From positions 615 through 6,761 of the forward strand of contig DORE01000014.1 in assembly GCA_003514305.1 (NCBI GenBank): a stretch of DNA of 6,147 nt, in the 5' to 3' direction. The stretch comes from Gammaproteobacteria bacterium. Its GTDB lineage: Bacteria; Pseudomonadota; Gammaproteobacteria; Pseudomonadales; Pseudohongiellaceae. Below the pieces are notes generated by a model, which searched no databases, was not told where the DNA came from, and saw only the letters and a list, made by a program, of their open reading frames with translations. This document shows, one piece after another, positions 1-6,147 of this stretch; the stretch's first letter is position 1; each line of letters starts with the position of its first letter. The position numbers were made by a program, and so were the translations under genes.

Positions 1-1485
1 GAGATAATGAGCATTTACTCTTCGGTCCGTCGTGCTCTGCGAGAAAATACCGACTTTAAGAGCGAGCTCGAAAGCGTGAAAATCAGTAATGCTCAGATTC
101 AAAGAGAGTTGTCTGAGTTTGGCTGGGGTATTGAGGCACTCGCTCGATACGAGGATCGCTCGAAACCTCAAAATACCAGGGAATTTATAGCTGTTGGTGG
201 GCTTCAGTTGCCGGGAAACGAGTCGAGAATTTTCATTGATGAAAATCTCACAGCTAGGGTCGGGGTGAAAAAGAAATATTCGACGGGAACTGTTTTAGAG
301 GTTGGTTCGCGGTTTTCTCGTCTCAGTAACACCCTAAATAGAACCTCAGCCAATGCATTATTTTCTCCTGAATATGAGACCTTTACTGGAATTACAATTA
401 CCCAGCCGCTTCTTCGTGGGTTTGGCAAAGATGCTAATCTCGCCGGTGTAAATATCGCGAGGCTTCGTGGAACGGCCCAAGAAATTTTAACTCATGTAAA
501 AGCGATGAACTTAGTCGCCGAAGTTGCTACCCGCTATACGGATATTATTACAGCTGATCGCGTGTTAAATGTCCATGGACAGAACATCAAATTAGCCGAG
601 CAGATGTTGGTGCGCAATAAGGAGCTTTTCAAAAGCAAGGAGGGTTTAGCGACCGACGTCACAACTGCAGAACTCGCCCTTTATCAGCGACAGGATCAAT
701 ACATCACTAGTGCTGCTGAGAAAATTGAGAGAGTTAATACACTCTTTGCACTGACTAACCGCGAGCCAGATCTGGAGGGGAAAACTAAATTTAAACCATC
801 ATCCGCTTTCTTTTCAGGCGAGACGAATATGGGCAAGCGTGAATTGATTAGTTATGGGCAAAAGCGCAGATTGGATATTAGCTATTACAATCACGTCGTC
901 GATACTACAAAATTGAATGTTCTCCGCGCAAGGGATTCTGGGAGGGCACAGCTCAATTTGACTGGTTCCGCTGGGCTTTATGGGCTAGATGCTGATGGTG
1001 GGGGCGCTTTTGGAGAGGCAGCCAGCGCTCAAGGAAGAGAATGGTCACTGGGCCTGGATTTCAAGATGCCGCTTACCGCGGATGCCGATGAGGCTGCGTT
1101 GAAAGCAGCCGAGGCACAGGTGCGCAAAGCTGAATTGGAGCTTCAAAAAACTAAGCGTTCTATCTCGCTGGAGGTGCACACAGCATGCACTCGCATGGAG
1201 GCTGCAAAGCAAAGGATACAGACGGCAAAAAAGGCTGTGGAGCTTGCTGCTGAGAGACTGAAACAAGAACAAGATTTATTCAATGCTGGAGAGGGCGACT
1301 TTTACAGGGTTGTCGAACTACAGCAGATCCTTGGAGATTCTAAGGTAAATTTGGTCGCCAGTGAAGCAGCTCTCAGCAAGTCTGTGATCGCTGTATGGCT
1401 TGCTGCAGGACAAATTTTCGAACGCATTGGAATTTCGAATGCTGAGATACAGGTGATGGTCACCCGTGCCAAAGCGAAGCGATGA
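1..1485 (+). CDS. TolC-family outer-membrane efflux channel, 5' partial
   Basis: This is an outer-membrane channel subunit of the TolC/OEP family, expected to trimerise into a barrel plus periplasmic helical tunnel that docks on adaptor proteins. The frame is open from base 1. The first in-frame ATG is at 7 and would give 492 residues. That protein has no signal peptide and begins directly with the family's first helix (SIYSSVRRALRENTDF, like the usual 'a...AL.nNp.l' start), so the true start very probably lies upstream. The two-fold repeat of the family is visible. The first half ends its strand region with ITQPLLRGFG (about residues 131-140). The second half restarts near residue 278 with a KRRLDI segment (286-291), which matches the common 'RPDl' position, followed by Gly-rich strand sequence (about 305-340). 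Long Ala/Glu/Lys-rich helices follow at about 360-465. The family is clear; the substrate cannot be told from this gene. The next gene, an adaptor, starts 38 bases downstream. Confidence 0.92.
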   Translation, partial: EIMSIYSSVRRALRENTDFKSELESVKISNAQIQRELSEFGWGIEALARYEDRSKPQNTREFIAVGGLQLPGNESRIFIDENLTARVGVKKKYSTGTVLEVGSRFSRLSNTLNRTSANALFSPEYETFTGITITQPLLRGFGKDANLAGVNIARLRGTAQEILTHVKAMNLVAEVATRYTDIITADRVLNVHGQNIKLAEQMLVRNKELFKSKEGLATDVTTAELALYQRQDQYITSAAEKIERVNTLFALTNREPDLEGKTKFKPSSAFFSGETNMGKRELISYGQKRRLDISYYNHVVDTTKLNVLRARDSGRAQLNLTGSAGLYGLDADGGGAFGEAASAQGREWSLGLDFKMPLTADADEAALKAAEAQVRKAELELQKTKRSISLEVHTACTRMEAAKQRIQTAKKAVELAAERLKQEQDLFNAGEGDFYRVVELQQILGDSKVNLVASEAALSKSVIAVWLAAGQIFERIGISNAEIQVMVTRAKAKR

Positions 1486-1523
1486 GAGCTTAATCAATCG
1501 AAACCTAGAAAATCACGGACTTT
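1486..1523 (+). other. Short intergenic gap between channel and first adaptor gene
   Basis: This 38-base AT-rich spacer shows no stem-loop followed by T residues and no convincing -35/-10 pair. The only Shine-Dalgarno-like bases before the ATG at 1524 are a weak CGGA at 1516-1519, about 4 bases from the start. The downstream gene probably relies on read-through transcription and may be translated less efficiently than the two genes after it. Confidence 0.5.
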
Positions 1524-2273
1524 ATGAAAAGAATTGTGAATCGAATTTTAGTAATTTTGATCTTTCTTGCAGGCTGCATTTCGCCCTCTCTTGCGCAGGT
1601 TTGGATTGAGGGGACCACTCAACCTGCAGCGCGGATTACAATTAGTTCACCAGTGGAGGAAATCGTTGAAAGTGTGGCGGTTCAAGAGGGAGATATTGTA
1701 GAAAAAGGTGGGACTCTCGCCACGCTGTTTTCGACAAAAGAGCAGCTTGAGGTCAAGCGGCTTGGCATTCTGATAGAAAAAGCTTTGGCAGATGCCAAGA
1801 CAGCTCGAGATCTTTATGATAAAAAGATCCAAAAGAAGTCTGAACTCCTACAGAAAGAGGTCGAGCTTAAGCGTCTAAAAATTGAGCAGGAAATGGCTCA
1901 GGTCTCTGTTAAGCAGAGGATTATCAAGGCTCCGGTGGCGGGGACGGTTGTTTATAGGCTTAAGGATCCTGGTGAGGCGGTAGAAAGAGTCGAGCCTGTG
2001 TTTGAGATTATTGATGCCTCTAAAATGAAGTTGGTTTTCTTTCTTTCTACAAAGCATCTACCGAATCTCAAAAAAGGGATGAAATCCGACGTTCTTTTTC
2101 CGGAGCTGCCTGAGATTAAAGAAAGAAAAGCCACTCTTGTGTTCATCGACCCGCAACTCGATTCGCGAAGCGGGCTCTTCCGCGTTCGTTTTGATTTCGA
2201 TAATAGCGAATTGAAGATTAAGCCTGGTGTAAGAGTGAAGGTTAAACTCCCGGAAATGGAGGGGCGTGAATGA
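1524..2273 (+). CDS. Exported HlyD/RND-type periplasmic adaptor (membrane fusion protein)
   Basis: This is a 249-residue periplasmic adaptor that would link an inner-membrane partner to the TolC-type channel encoded just upstream. The N terminus is an export signal: basic MKRIVNR, then a hydrophobic stretch (8-17). It contains a lipobox, LAGC (15-18), and also a possible signal peptidase I site, SLA-Q (22-25). The mature protein is therefore either a lipoprotein on Cys18 or soluble. Domains follow the usual adaptor order: first lipoyl half at about 36-70 (VQEGDIVEKGGTLATL), a charged alpha-helical hairpin at about 72-133, second lipoyl half at about 134-165 (IIKAPVAGTVVYRL), beta-barrel at about 166-215, and a membrane-proximal region ending in KPGVRVKVKLPE. 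It is shorter than typical AcrA/MacA-like adaptors (about 370-400 residues), mainly because of a compact C-terminal part. The ATG at 1524 is chosen because it gives the signal peptide. The gene overlaps the next by 4 bases. Confidence 0.9.
   Translation: MKRIVNRILVILIFLAGCISPSLAQVWIEGTTQPAARITISSPVEEIVESVAVQEGDIVEKGGTLATLFSTKEQLEVKRLGILIEKALADAKTARDLYDKKIQKKSELLQKEVELKRLKIEQEMAQVSVKQRIIKAPVAGTVVYRLKDPGEAVERVEPVFEIIDASKMKLVFFLSTKHLPNLKKGMKSDVLFPELPEIKERKATLVFIDPQLDSRSGLFRVRFDFDNSELKIKPGVRVKVKLPEMEGRE
2258..2264 (+). promoter_or_regulatory. Ribosome binding site for the GAF-HlyD gene
   Basis: GGAGGGG lies 5 bases before the ATG at 2270, inside the last codons of the upstream adaptor gene. It is a strong purine-rich Shine-Dalgarno match and supports the start at 2270. 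With the ATGA stop/start overlap (2270-2273) it suggests translational coupling of the two adaptors. Confidence 0.7.
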
Positions 2274-4039
2274 GCCTCAGCGAGACTTTGGAGAGTGGTT
2301 CAGATCCTTCCGATTTCTGGTCATGCTTGGTCCAGACCGTTGCGGATCAGTGGCAACTCACTGAATGCGTCGCTTTACAGGTCGATGGCGAGAATCTAAA
2401 GCTGTTTGGTTCGAGTAAGAACAGCAACCTCAGAGCCGCTCCAGTGAATGTGCGGAAGGCGATTATGGCCGCCGGAACTGAGTTCAAATCAATTAAAGAA
2501 CTGGAAACCTATTGGAGTATCAATCCGATTAGTATTGTCGGTAGCAGTAGCAGTTTTACGCTTGTTTGCGCTTGTCCAACTGAACTCTCAGAACCAGAGC
2601 AGGTTAAGCTACAAACTTTTGTAGAGTCCGCCGTTATTGCATTTTCGGCGCAGCGCAAGGCGGATTCATCGGAGAGCGCACTTAGCGAGATTTCTCGGGT
2701 TGTTGATTTAGGACTTATCATCGGTGAGTCAGCTCACTTTGGAGAAGCAGCAAACCGACTTTGTAACGAGTTAGAAACCGAGCTGGCGGCGATGCGGGTG
2801 ACTCTTGGTTGGCGTAAAAAGGGGCTCATGGAGTTGATCGCAACCAATCATGGAGGTCGTATACGTAACGATACCGAAATTGCTGGGGCGCTCGGCCGAG
2901 CTATGGATGAGGCAGCCGAACAAGATTGTGAGGTGGGCGTTCCATCGATTAAAGGGGTGGGGATTAATAGGCAACATAAGGCTTTTTCCGAGGCCCATGC
3001 CAACTGCCAAATCTTGTCAATGCCACTTCGTGAAAATGGCGAGGTCCATGGTTCTGTAACAATTGAGTATTCACAAGACTCTGATGGTATTTCTCAAGAG
3101 CGGATTGATGCCCTCCGGGTAGTCCTTGATTTAGTAAGCCCGCAACTGGTGAATCTTTATCAAAAGTCTGGTTGGATTGGATCTCGAGCTTGGCGCTCGG
3201 TCCGGCAGCGTTTTGCTTCGCTACTGGGCTATCGTCATACCGGGTGGAAATTGTTAGGAGTAAGTCTAGCCTTAACTTTTCTACTCTGCTGCGTTATTCC
3301 AATAAAACATACTGTCAAAGCTCCTTTTCTCCTGCGGACCGAAGCTTCGGCAGATGTAACCGCTCCTTTTTCGGGTTTTATCGATACGGTTGACGTTAAT
3401 GTGGGCGATGTGGTTCGAAAGGGTCAGGTTTTGCTACGACTAGATCGTCGTGAGCTACTGATGCAGCGGATAGAACTCAAAGCCCAGCGTGAGCGTAGTC
3501 TCGCAGACTCCCGCCGCTACGAGGCAGAAGGAGATCTTTCGCAAATGAAGCTTTCGCAGCTATCTATCGAACAGGCCGATGCGAAACTGACGGCTCTTAA
3601 TTACCGTCTAGATCTCAGCGAAATTTGCGCACCCTTTGACGGGGTAATCGTGGAGGGGGATTTAAAAGAAAGGCTTTCTTCTCCAACCCAGGTTGGTGAG
3701 AAGCTCATGCGCATCGTTGAGATCAGCGATACTTATGGCGAGCTTCAGGTTGATGAGCGAGATATTCATTTTCTCAAAAAAGGAATGGAAGGTGAGCTTG
3801 CTTTCACTTCACGTCCTGAGGACAAATTCAGAGTTTCACTCGACTCATATGAGCCGGTTGCTGTGGTAAAGGAGACAGGAACAGCCTTTCGTGTGAGGGT
3901 TAATCTCACTGACTCACCCGAATCGTGGTGGCGGCCTGGAATGAGTGGGGTTTGCAAAGTAGATATCGAAAATCGATCCGTGGCGTGGGTTTATCTCCAT
4001 CGGACCTGGGAATTCGTTCGCATGAAGCTTTGGTTTTAG
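2270..4039 (+). CDS. GAF-domain protein fused to membrane-anchored HlyD-type adaptor
   Basis: This 589-residue fusion joins a predicted cytoplasmic sensor to a periplasmic adaptor. Residues about 139-305 resemble a GAF domain: a helix, then a strand with charged loops, then LSMPLRENGEVHGSVTIEY, the typical 'vPl...g..iGvl.l' ending, and a closing helix. Residues about 15-130 look like a second, more degenerate GAF-like unit. A basic linker (about 305-325) leads to one transmembrane helix (327-345, LLGVSLALTFLLCCVIPI). After it come the first lipoyl half (357-392, VNVGDVVRKGQVLLRLD), a short helical hairpin (about 393-450), the second lipoyl half (452-483, ICAPFDGVIVEG), a beta-barrel (about 487-570) and an aromatic-basic tail (573-589). 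The basic side of the helix predicts N-in/C-out topology, so the GAF part is cytoplasmic and the adaptor periplasmic. No kinase, cyclase or ATPase domain is present. The GAF ligand is unknown. The start is supported by a strong ribosome binding site. Confidence 0.9.
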   Translation: MSLSETLESGSDPSDFWSCLVQTVADQWQLTECVALQVDGENLKLFGSSKNSNLRAAPVNVRKAIMAAGTEFKSIKELETYWSINPISIVGSSSSFTLVCACPTELSEPEQVKLQTFVESAVIAFSAQRKADSSESALSEISRVVDLGLIIGESAHFGEAANRLCNELETELAAMRVTLGWRKKGLMELIATNHGGRIRNDTEIAGALGRAMDEAAEQDCEVGVPSIKGVGINRQHKAFSEAHANCQILSMPLRENGEVHGSVTIEYSQDSDGISQERIDALRVVLDLVSPQLVNLYQKSGWIGSRAWRSVRQRFASLLGYRHTGWKLLGVSLALTFLLCCVIPIKHTVKAPFLLRTEASADVTAPFSGFIDTVDVNVGDVVRKGQVLLRLDRRELLMQRIELKAQRERSLADSRRYEAEGDLSQMKLSQLSIEQADAKLTALNYRLDLSEICAPFDGVIVEGDLKERLSSPTQVGEKLMRIVEISDTYGELQVDERDIHFLKKGMEGELAFTSRPEDKFRVSLDSYEPVAVVKETGTAFRVRVNLTDSPESWWRPGMSGVCKVDIENRSVAWVYLHRTWEFVRMKLWF

Positions 4040-4041
4040 CT

Positions 4042-4047
4042 GGAGAG
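4042..4047 (+). promoter_or_regulatory. Ribosome binding site for the M50-HlyD gene
   Basis: GGAGAG lies about 10 bases before the ATG at 4058, in the 18-base gap after the stop of the preceding gene. The spacing is slightly long but acceptable. It supports 4058 as the start, which also keeps the whole PqqD-like domain in the protein. Confidence 0.6.
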
Positions 4048-4057
4048 ATCTTCCGCC

Positions 4058-6147
4058 ATGAGTAAACGCACCGTTTTTGATGAGTCTTGGCATCGGGTGA
4101 GCCGCAGTAGAGTGCGGCTTCTGCCGGGCGTTGAAATGATTCGTCAGATGTTCCGGGGTGAACCTTGGTATGTCGTGTGTGACAAGCTTGGACATCGTTT
4201 TTTTCGAATCCGGCCGGCTGCTTATCGCTTCATTTGTTACCTTGAAGATTCTGAGACGGTTCAGGATGCGTGGGATCAGGCACTTGAGATCAATCCGGTG
4301 GACGCTCCGGGCCAGGGCGAGGTCATCCAATTACTTTCGCAGCTTTATCAATCGGGTCTTCTCCGAAGTGATAAAACCGCAGATATTGCTGCTCTCGAGG
4401 AAAATAAAATTCGTGAGAAGGCCCAAAAACGTAAGCAACAATTTTCCAGTCTTCTTTTTTTAAAGATTCCCCTGATTAATCCAGACCCTTTTCTGCGGCG
4501 AACTCTTCCGCTCTTCGCTTGGGTTTTCACACCTATCGGGGCTGTACTTTGGTTTGTTGCTTTTGCGTGGGGTGCGCAGGCGTTGGTCGAAAATTGGGGG
4601 CGATTTTCGGCTTCATCTCGGTTGGTCCTCGGATTGGCTAATCTTCCATATCTTTATATAGGCCTTATCATCACAAAGATTATTCACGAATTTGGTCATG
4701 GCTATGCCTGCCGTAGGTATGGGCGAGAAGTTCCTGAAATGGGGGTGATGCTTTTGGTTTTCAACCCGCTACCCTATGTCGATGCCTCATCTTGCTATGC
4801 CTTCGCTCGCAAGTATCAGCGGGTGATTGTGGGTATCTCGGGGATGGCTCTAGAGTTGTTTGTTGCGGCCCTTGCTGTGAAATTATGGGCAGAGGGGGCT
4901 GATGGAGTGGCTTCTAGGGTCGCGTATAATGTGGCTATCACCGCTTCAGTCGGAGCGCTGCTTTTTAACCTCAATCCGCTTTTGCGCTTTGATGGTTATC
5001 ATATTCTGTGCGATTTACTTGAGACTCCGAATTTACAGGGTCGTTCTCAAGCGTTGGTCGGCTGGTGGGTGAATGAGAAGATTTTTAAGATCGATCCCGG
5101 CCCGATTCCGACACGCTCGCGAAGGGAGCAAATCGGGTTCACTCTCTATTTCTTTGCGAGTTGGATCTATCGCTTTCTTCTAATGATCGGGATTCTAATC
5201 TTTGTATCGAAGCAGTTTCTGATTGTTGGTGTGATTCTGGCGCTCTTATTTGCTGTGGTTTGGGGGATTCTTCCTTTTGTGAAAGGCCTGCGTTATGTAT
5301 TTTTCAGTCCTAAACTCATGAATCGCCGAACACGTGCTCTCGGAATTGTGGCTCTCTTTACAGGGGGGTGCTTATCGTTTTTGGCCTTTGTTCCGATGCC
5401 TTACTATTTCCGTGCTGAGGGTATCGTGAAGTCCTCAGAATTTCAGAATGTATACACGAGTAGCCCTGGTCGTATCACTGAGTTGGTGACTCCTTCCGGT
5501 GAAATGGTGGAAGGCGGCCAAATTTTGTTGCGGTTGACCAATAAAGACCTGGAGGCTGAGAGGGAACTTATTCGTATTGAACGTGAGCGCGGCGATTTGC
5601 TGTTCAGAAAGGATCGCAATGAACAGGGAATTCAGCTGGCTGGGTTAGAGGGGCTTTCAAAGTCTCTCGATGCTCGCGAGTTGGCTTTAGAGACCCAGCT
5701 TGAAAATTTAGTGGTGAGGGCACCCGTTTCAGGGCGTTGGATAGCGAATGATCTTTACGAAGTAATGGGCTCGGTCGTTCCCCGTGGGCAATCTCTTGGC
5801 ATGGTGAGAGGTGAGGATGGCTACGTCCTGAGTGCAGTGGTTCACCAACGCGATGCCGGAAGGCTTTCCCTGAATGATTCGGAATTAAAAATTAAGGGTC
5901 AGGAGGGTGTGAATTTACTGATCACCAATCTTGATTCCATTCCGGCTGGTCAGGAAGATCTTCCAAGCGCAGCTTTGGGCGTGACTGGTGGTGGATCGAT
6001 CGGAGTCTCAAGTCGAAATGGCGATGGGAAGCAAACCACAGAGCCTTATTTTCAGGTCAGAGGTACGATTGAGGAGGTGAATGGCGTTATTTTGCAACAT
6101 GGGCAGCGAGGTGTAGCGCGCTTCGCCTTGCCAAATAAACCGCTGCT
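4058..6147 (+). CDS. PqqD-like / site-2 protease (M50) / HlyD-type adaptor fusion, 3' partial
   Basis: This is a large inner-membrane protein with 696 complete codons in the window and no stop before its end. Residues about 18-105 form a PqqD-like winged-helix domain (WYVVCDKLGHRFFRIRP, then a helix ending LLSQLYQSGLL), a fold that binds leader peptides in several RiPP pathways. After a charged linker come hydrophobic segments near 152-172, 191-209, 229-241 (perhaps re-entrant), 256-276, 288-308, 359-383, 386-408 and 427-448. The zinc site of M50 intramembrane proteases is intact: HEFGH at 210-214 and the N-x2-P-x4-D-G motif at 304-313 with Asp312. A PLPYVD motif follows at 237-242. From 452 an adaptor begins: first lipoyl half (to 494), short hairpin (about 497-550), second half (VVRAPVSG, 552-559), then barrel sequence. 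The protein probably lacks only its last few tens of residues. B. subtilis YydH is a distant precedent for peptide-linked M50 proteases. Activity and substrate are inferred, not shown. Confidence 0.9.
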   Translation, partial: MSKRTVFDESWHRVSRSRVRLLPGVEMIRQMFRGEPWYVVCDKLGHRFFRIRPAAYRFICYLEDSETVQDAWDQALEINPVDAPGQGEVIQLLSQLYQSGLLRSDKTADIAALEENKIREKAQKRKQQFSSLLFLKIPLINPDPFLRRTLPLFAWVFTPIGAVLWFVAFAWGAQALVENWGRFSASSRLVLGLANLPYLYIGLIITKIIHEFGHGYACRRYGREVPEMGVMLLVFNPLPYVDASSCYAFARKYQRVIVGISGMALELFVAALAVKLWAEGADGVASRVAYNVAITASVGALLFNLNPLLRFDGYHILCDLLETPNLQGRSQALVGWWVNEKIFKIDPGPIPTRSRREQIGFTLYFFASWIYRFLLMIGILIFVSKQFLIVGVILALLFAVVWGILPFVKGLRYVFFSPKLMNRRTRALGIVALFTGGCLSFLAFVPMPYYFRAEGIVKSSEFQNVYTSSPGRITELVTPSGEMVEGGQILLRLTNKDLEAERELIRIERERGDLLFRKDRNEQGIQLAGLEGLSKSLDARELALETQLENLVVRAPVSGRWIANDLYEVMGSVVPRGQSLGMVRGEDGYVLSAVVHQRDAGRLSLNDSELKIKGQEGVNLLITNLDSIPAGQEDLPSAALGVTGGGSIGVSSRNGDGKQTTEPYFQVRGTIEEVNGVILQHGQRGVARFALPNKPL

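Noticed and set aside
204..428. Minus-strand open frame inside the TolC-type gene
   Set aside because: It is a shadow of the conserved outer-membrane protein frame, with no independent coding evidence.
1486..1523. Possible terminator or internal promoter between the first two genes
   Set aside because: The gap is only 38 bases and shows no GC-rich stem with a T-tract and no clear -35/-10 pair.
1997..2038. Possible lipoylation/biotinylation lysine in the lipoyl-like fold of the first adaptor (SKMK)
   Set aside because: The motif lies after the second lipoyl half, not in the exposed hairpin turn. HlyD-type adaptors use this fold structurally without a cofactor.
3339..3350. 12-base perfect palindrome CCGAAGCTTCGG
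   Set aside because: It lies inside conserved adaptor coding sequence just after the transmembrane helix. There is no T-run or second copy, so it is likely chance and not an operator or terminator.
4198..4204. Run of seven T at 4198-4204 and another at 4455-4461, considered as frameshift or slippage sites
   Set aside because: The M50 fusion frame reads correctly through both runs, with PqqD-like sequence before and M50 sequence after, so no frameshift needs explaining.
3914..4330. A 138-codon open frame on the minus strand across the junction of the GAF-adaptor and M50 genes
   Set aside because: It lies antisense to two well-supported genes, has no recognisable domain, and is rich in Pro, Arg and His as expected from reverse-reading coding DNA.
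4158..4463. A 101-codon plus-strand open frame inside the start of the M50 gene
   Set aside because: It overlaps the PqqD-like region in another frame, and its Arg/Ser/Phe-rich product resembles nothing. The main frame gives a coherent domain.

Overview
The window holds one co-oriented, tightly packed block of four plus-strand genes that fills almost the whole sequence. All four belong to a cell-envelope export assembly. The set needs two membranes: a TolC-type outer-membrane channel, periplasmic adaptors and an inner-membrane protease-adaptor. The host is therefore a diderm (Gram-negative) bacterium. Base composition looks close to 50% GC. Gene clusters with an M50 peptidase fused to an HlyD-type adaptor are, from memory, often annotated in Planctomycetota and Verrucomicrobiota and in some Proteobacteria. 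A PVC-group host is my best guess but is not proven by this sequence.

Layout: (1) positions 1-1485, a TolC-family outer-membrane efflux protein, probably missing its N-terminal signal peptide because the gene starts before the window; (2) 1524-2273, a small exported membrane-fusion (adaptor) protein with a signal sequence that contains a lipobox; (3) 2270-4039, a cytoplasmic GAF-type sensory region joined through one transmembrane helix to a periplasmic HlyD-type adaptor; (4) 4058 to the window end, a fusion of a PqqD-like N-terminal domain, a polytopic site-2-protease (M50) core with both metal-binding motifs intact, and a C-terminal HlyD-type adaptor, cut off by the window end. Genes 2 and 3 overlap by 4 bases (ATGA). 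Genes 3 and 4 are 18 bases apart, and genes 1 and 2 are 38 bases apart. I see no terminator or convincing internal promoter, so this looks like one transcription unit.

How the genes may work together (inference): the PqqD-like domain could recognise a substrate or leader peptide in the cytoplasm, and the M50 core could cleave it in the membrane. The three adaptor modules, anchored in three different ways, could build the periplasmic conduit to the TolC-type channel. The GAF region of gene 3 could tie assembly or opening to a cytoplasmic ligand. No ABC ATPase, RND pump or MFS pump is encoded here. Either the energising component lies outside the window, or this is an exporter built around an intramembrane protease instead of a classical pump. 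That is the most interesting aspect of the region. No RNA genes, mobile elements, CRISPR arrays or notable repeats were seen.
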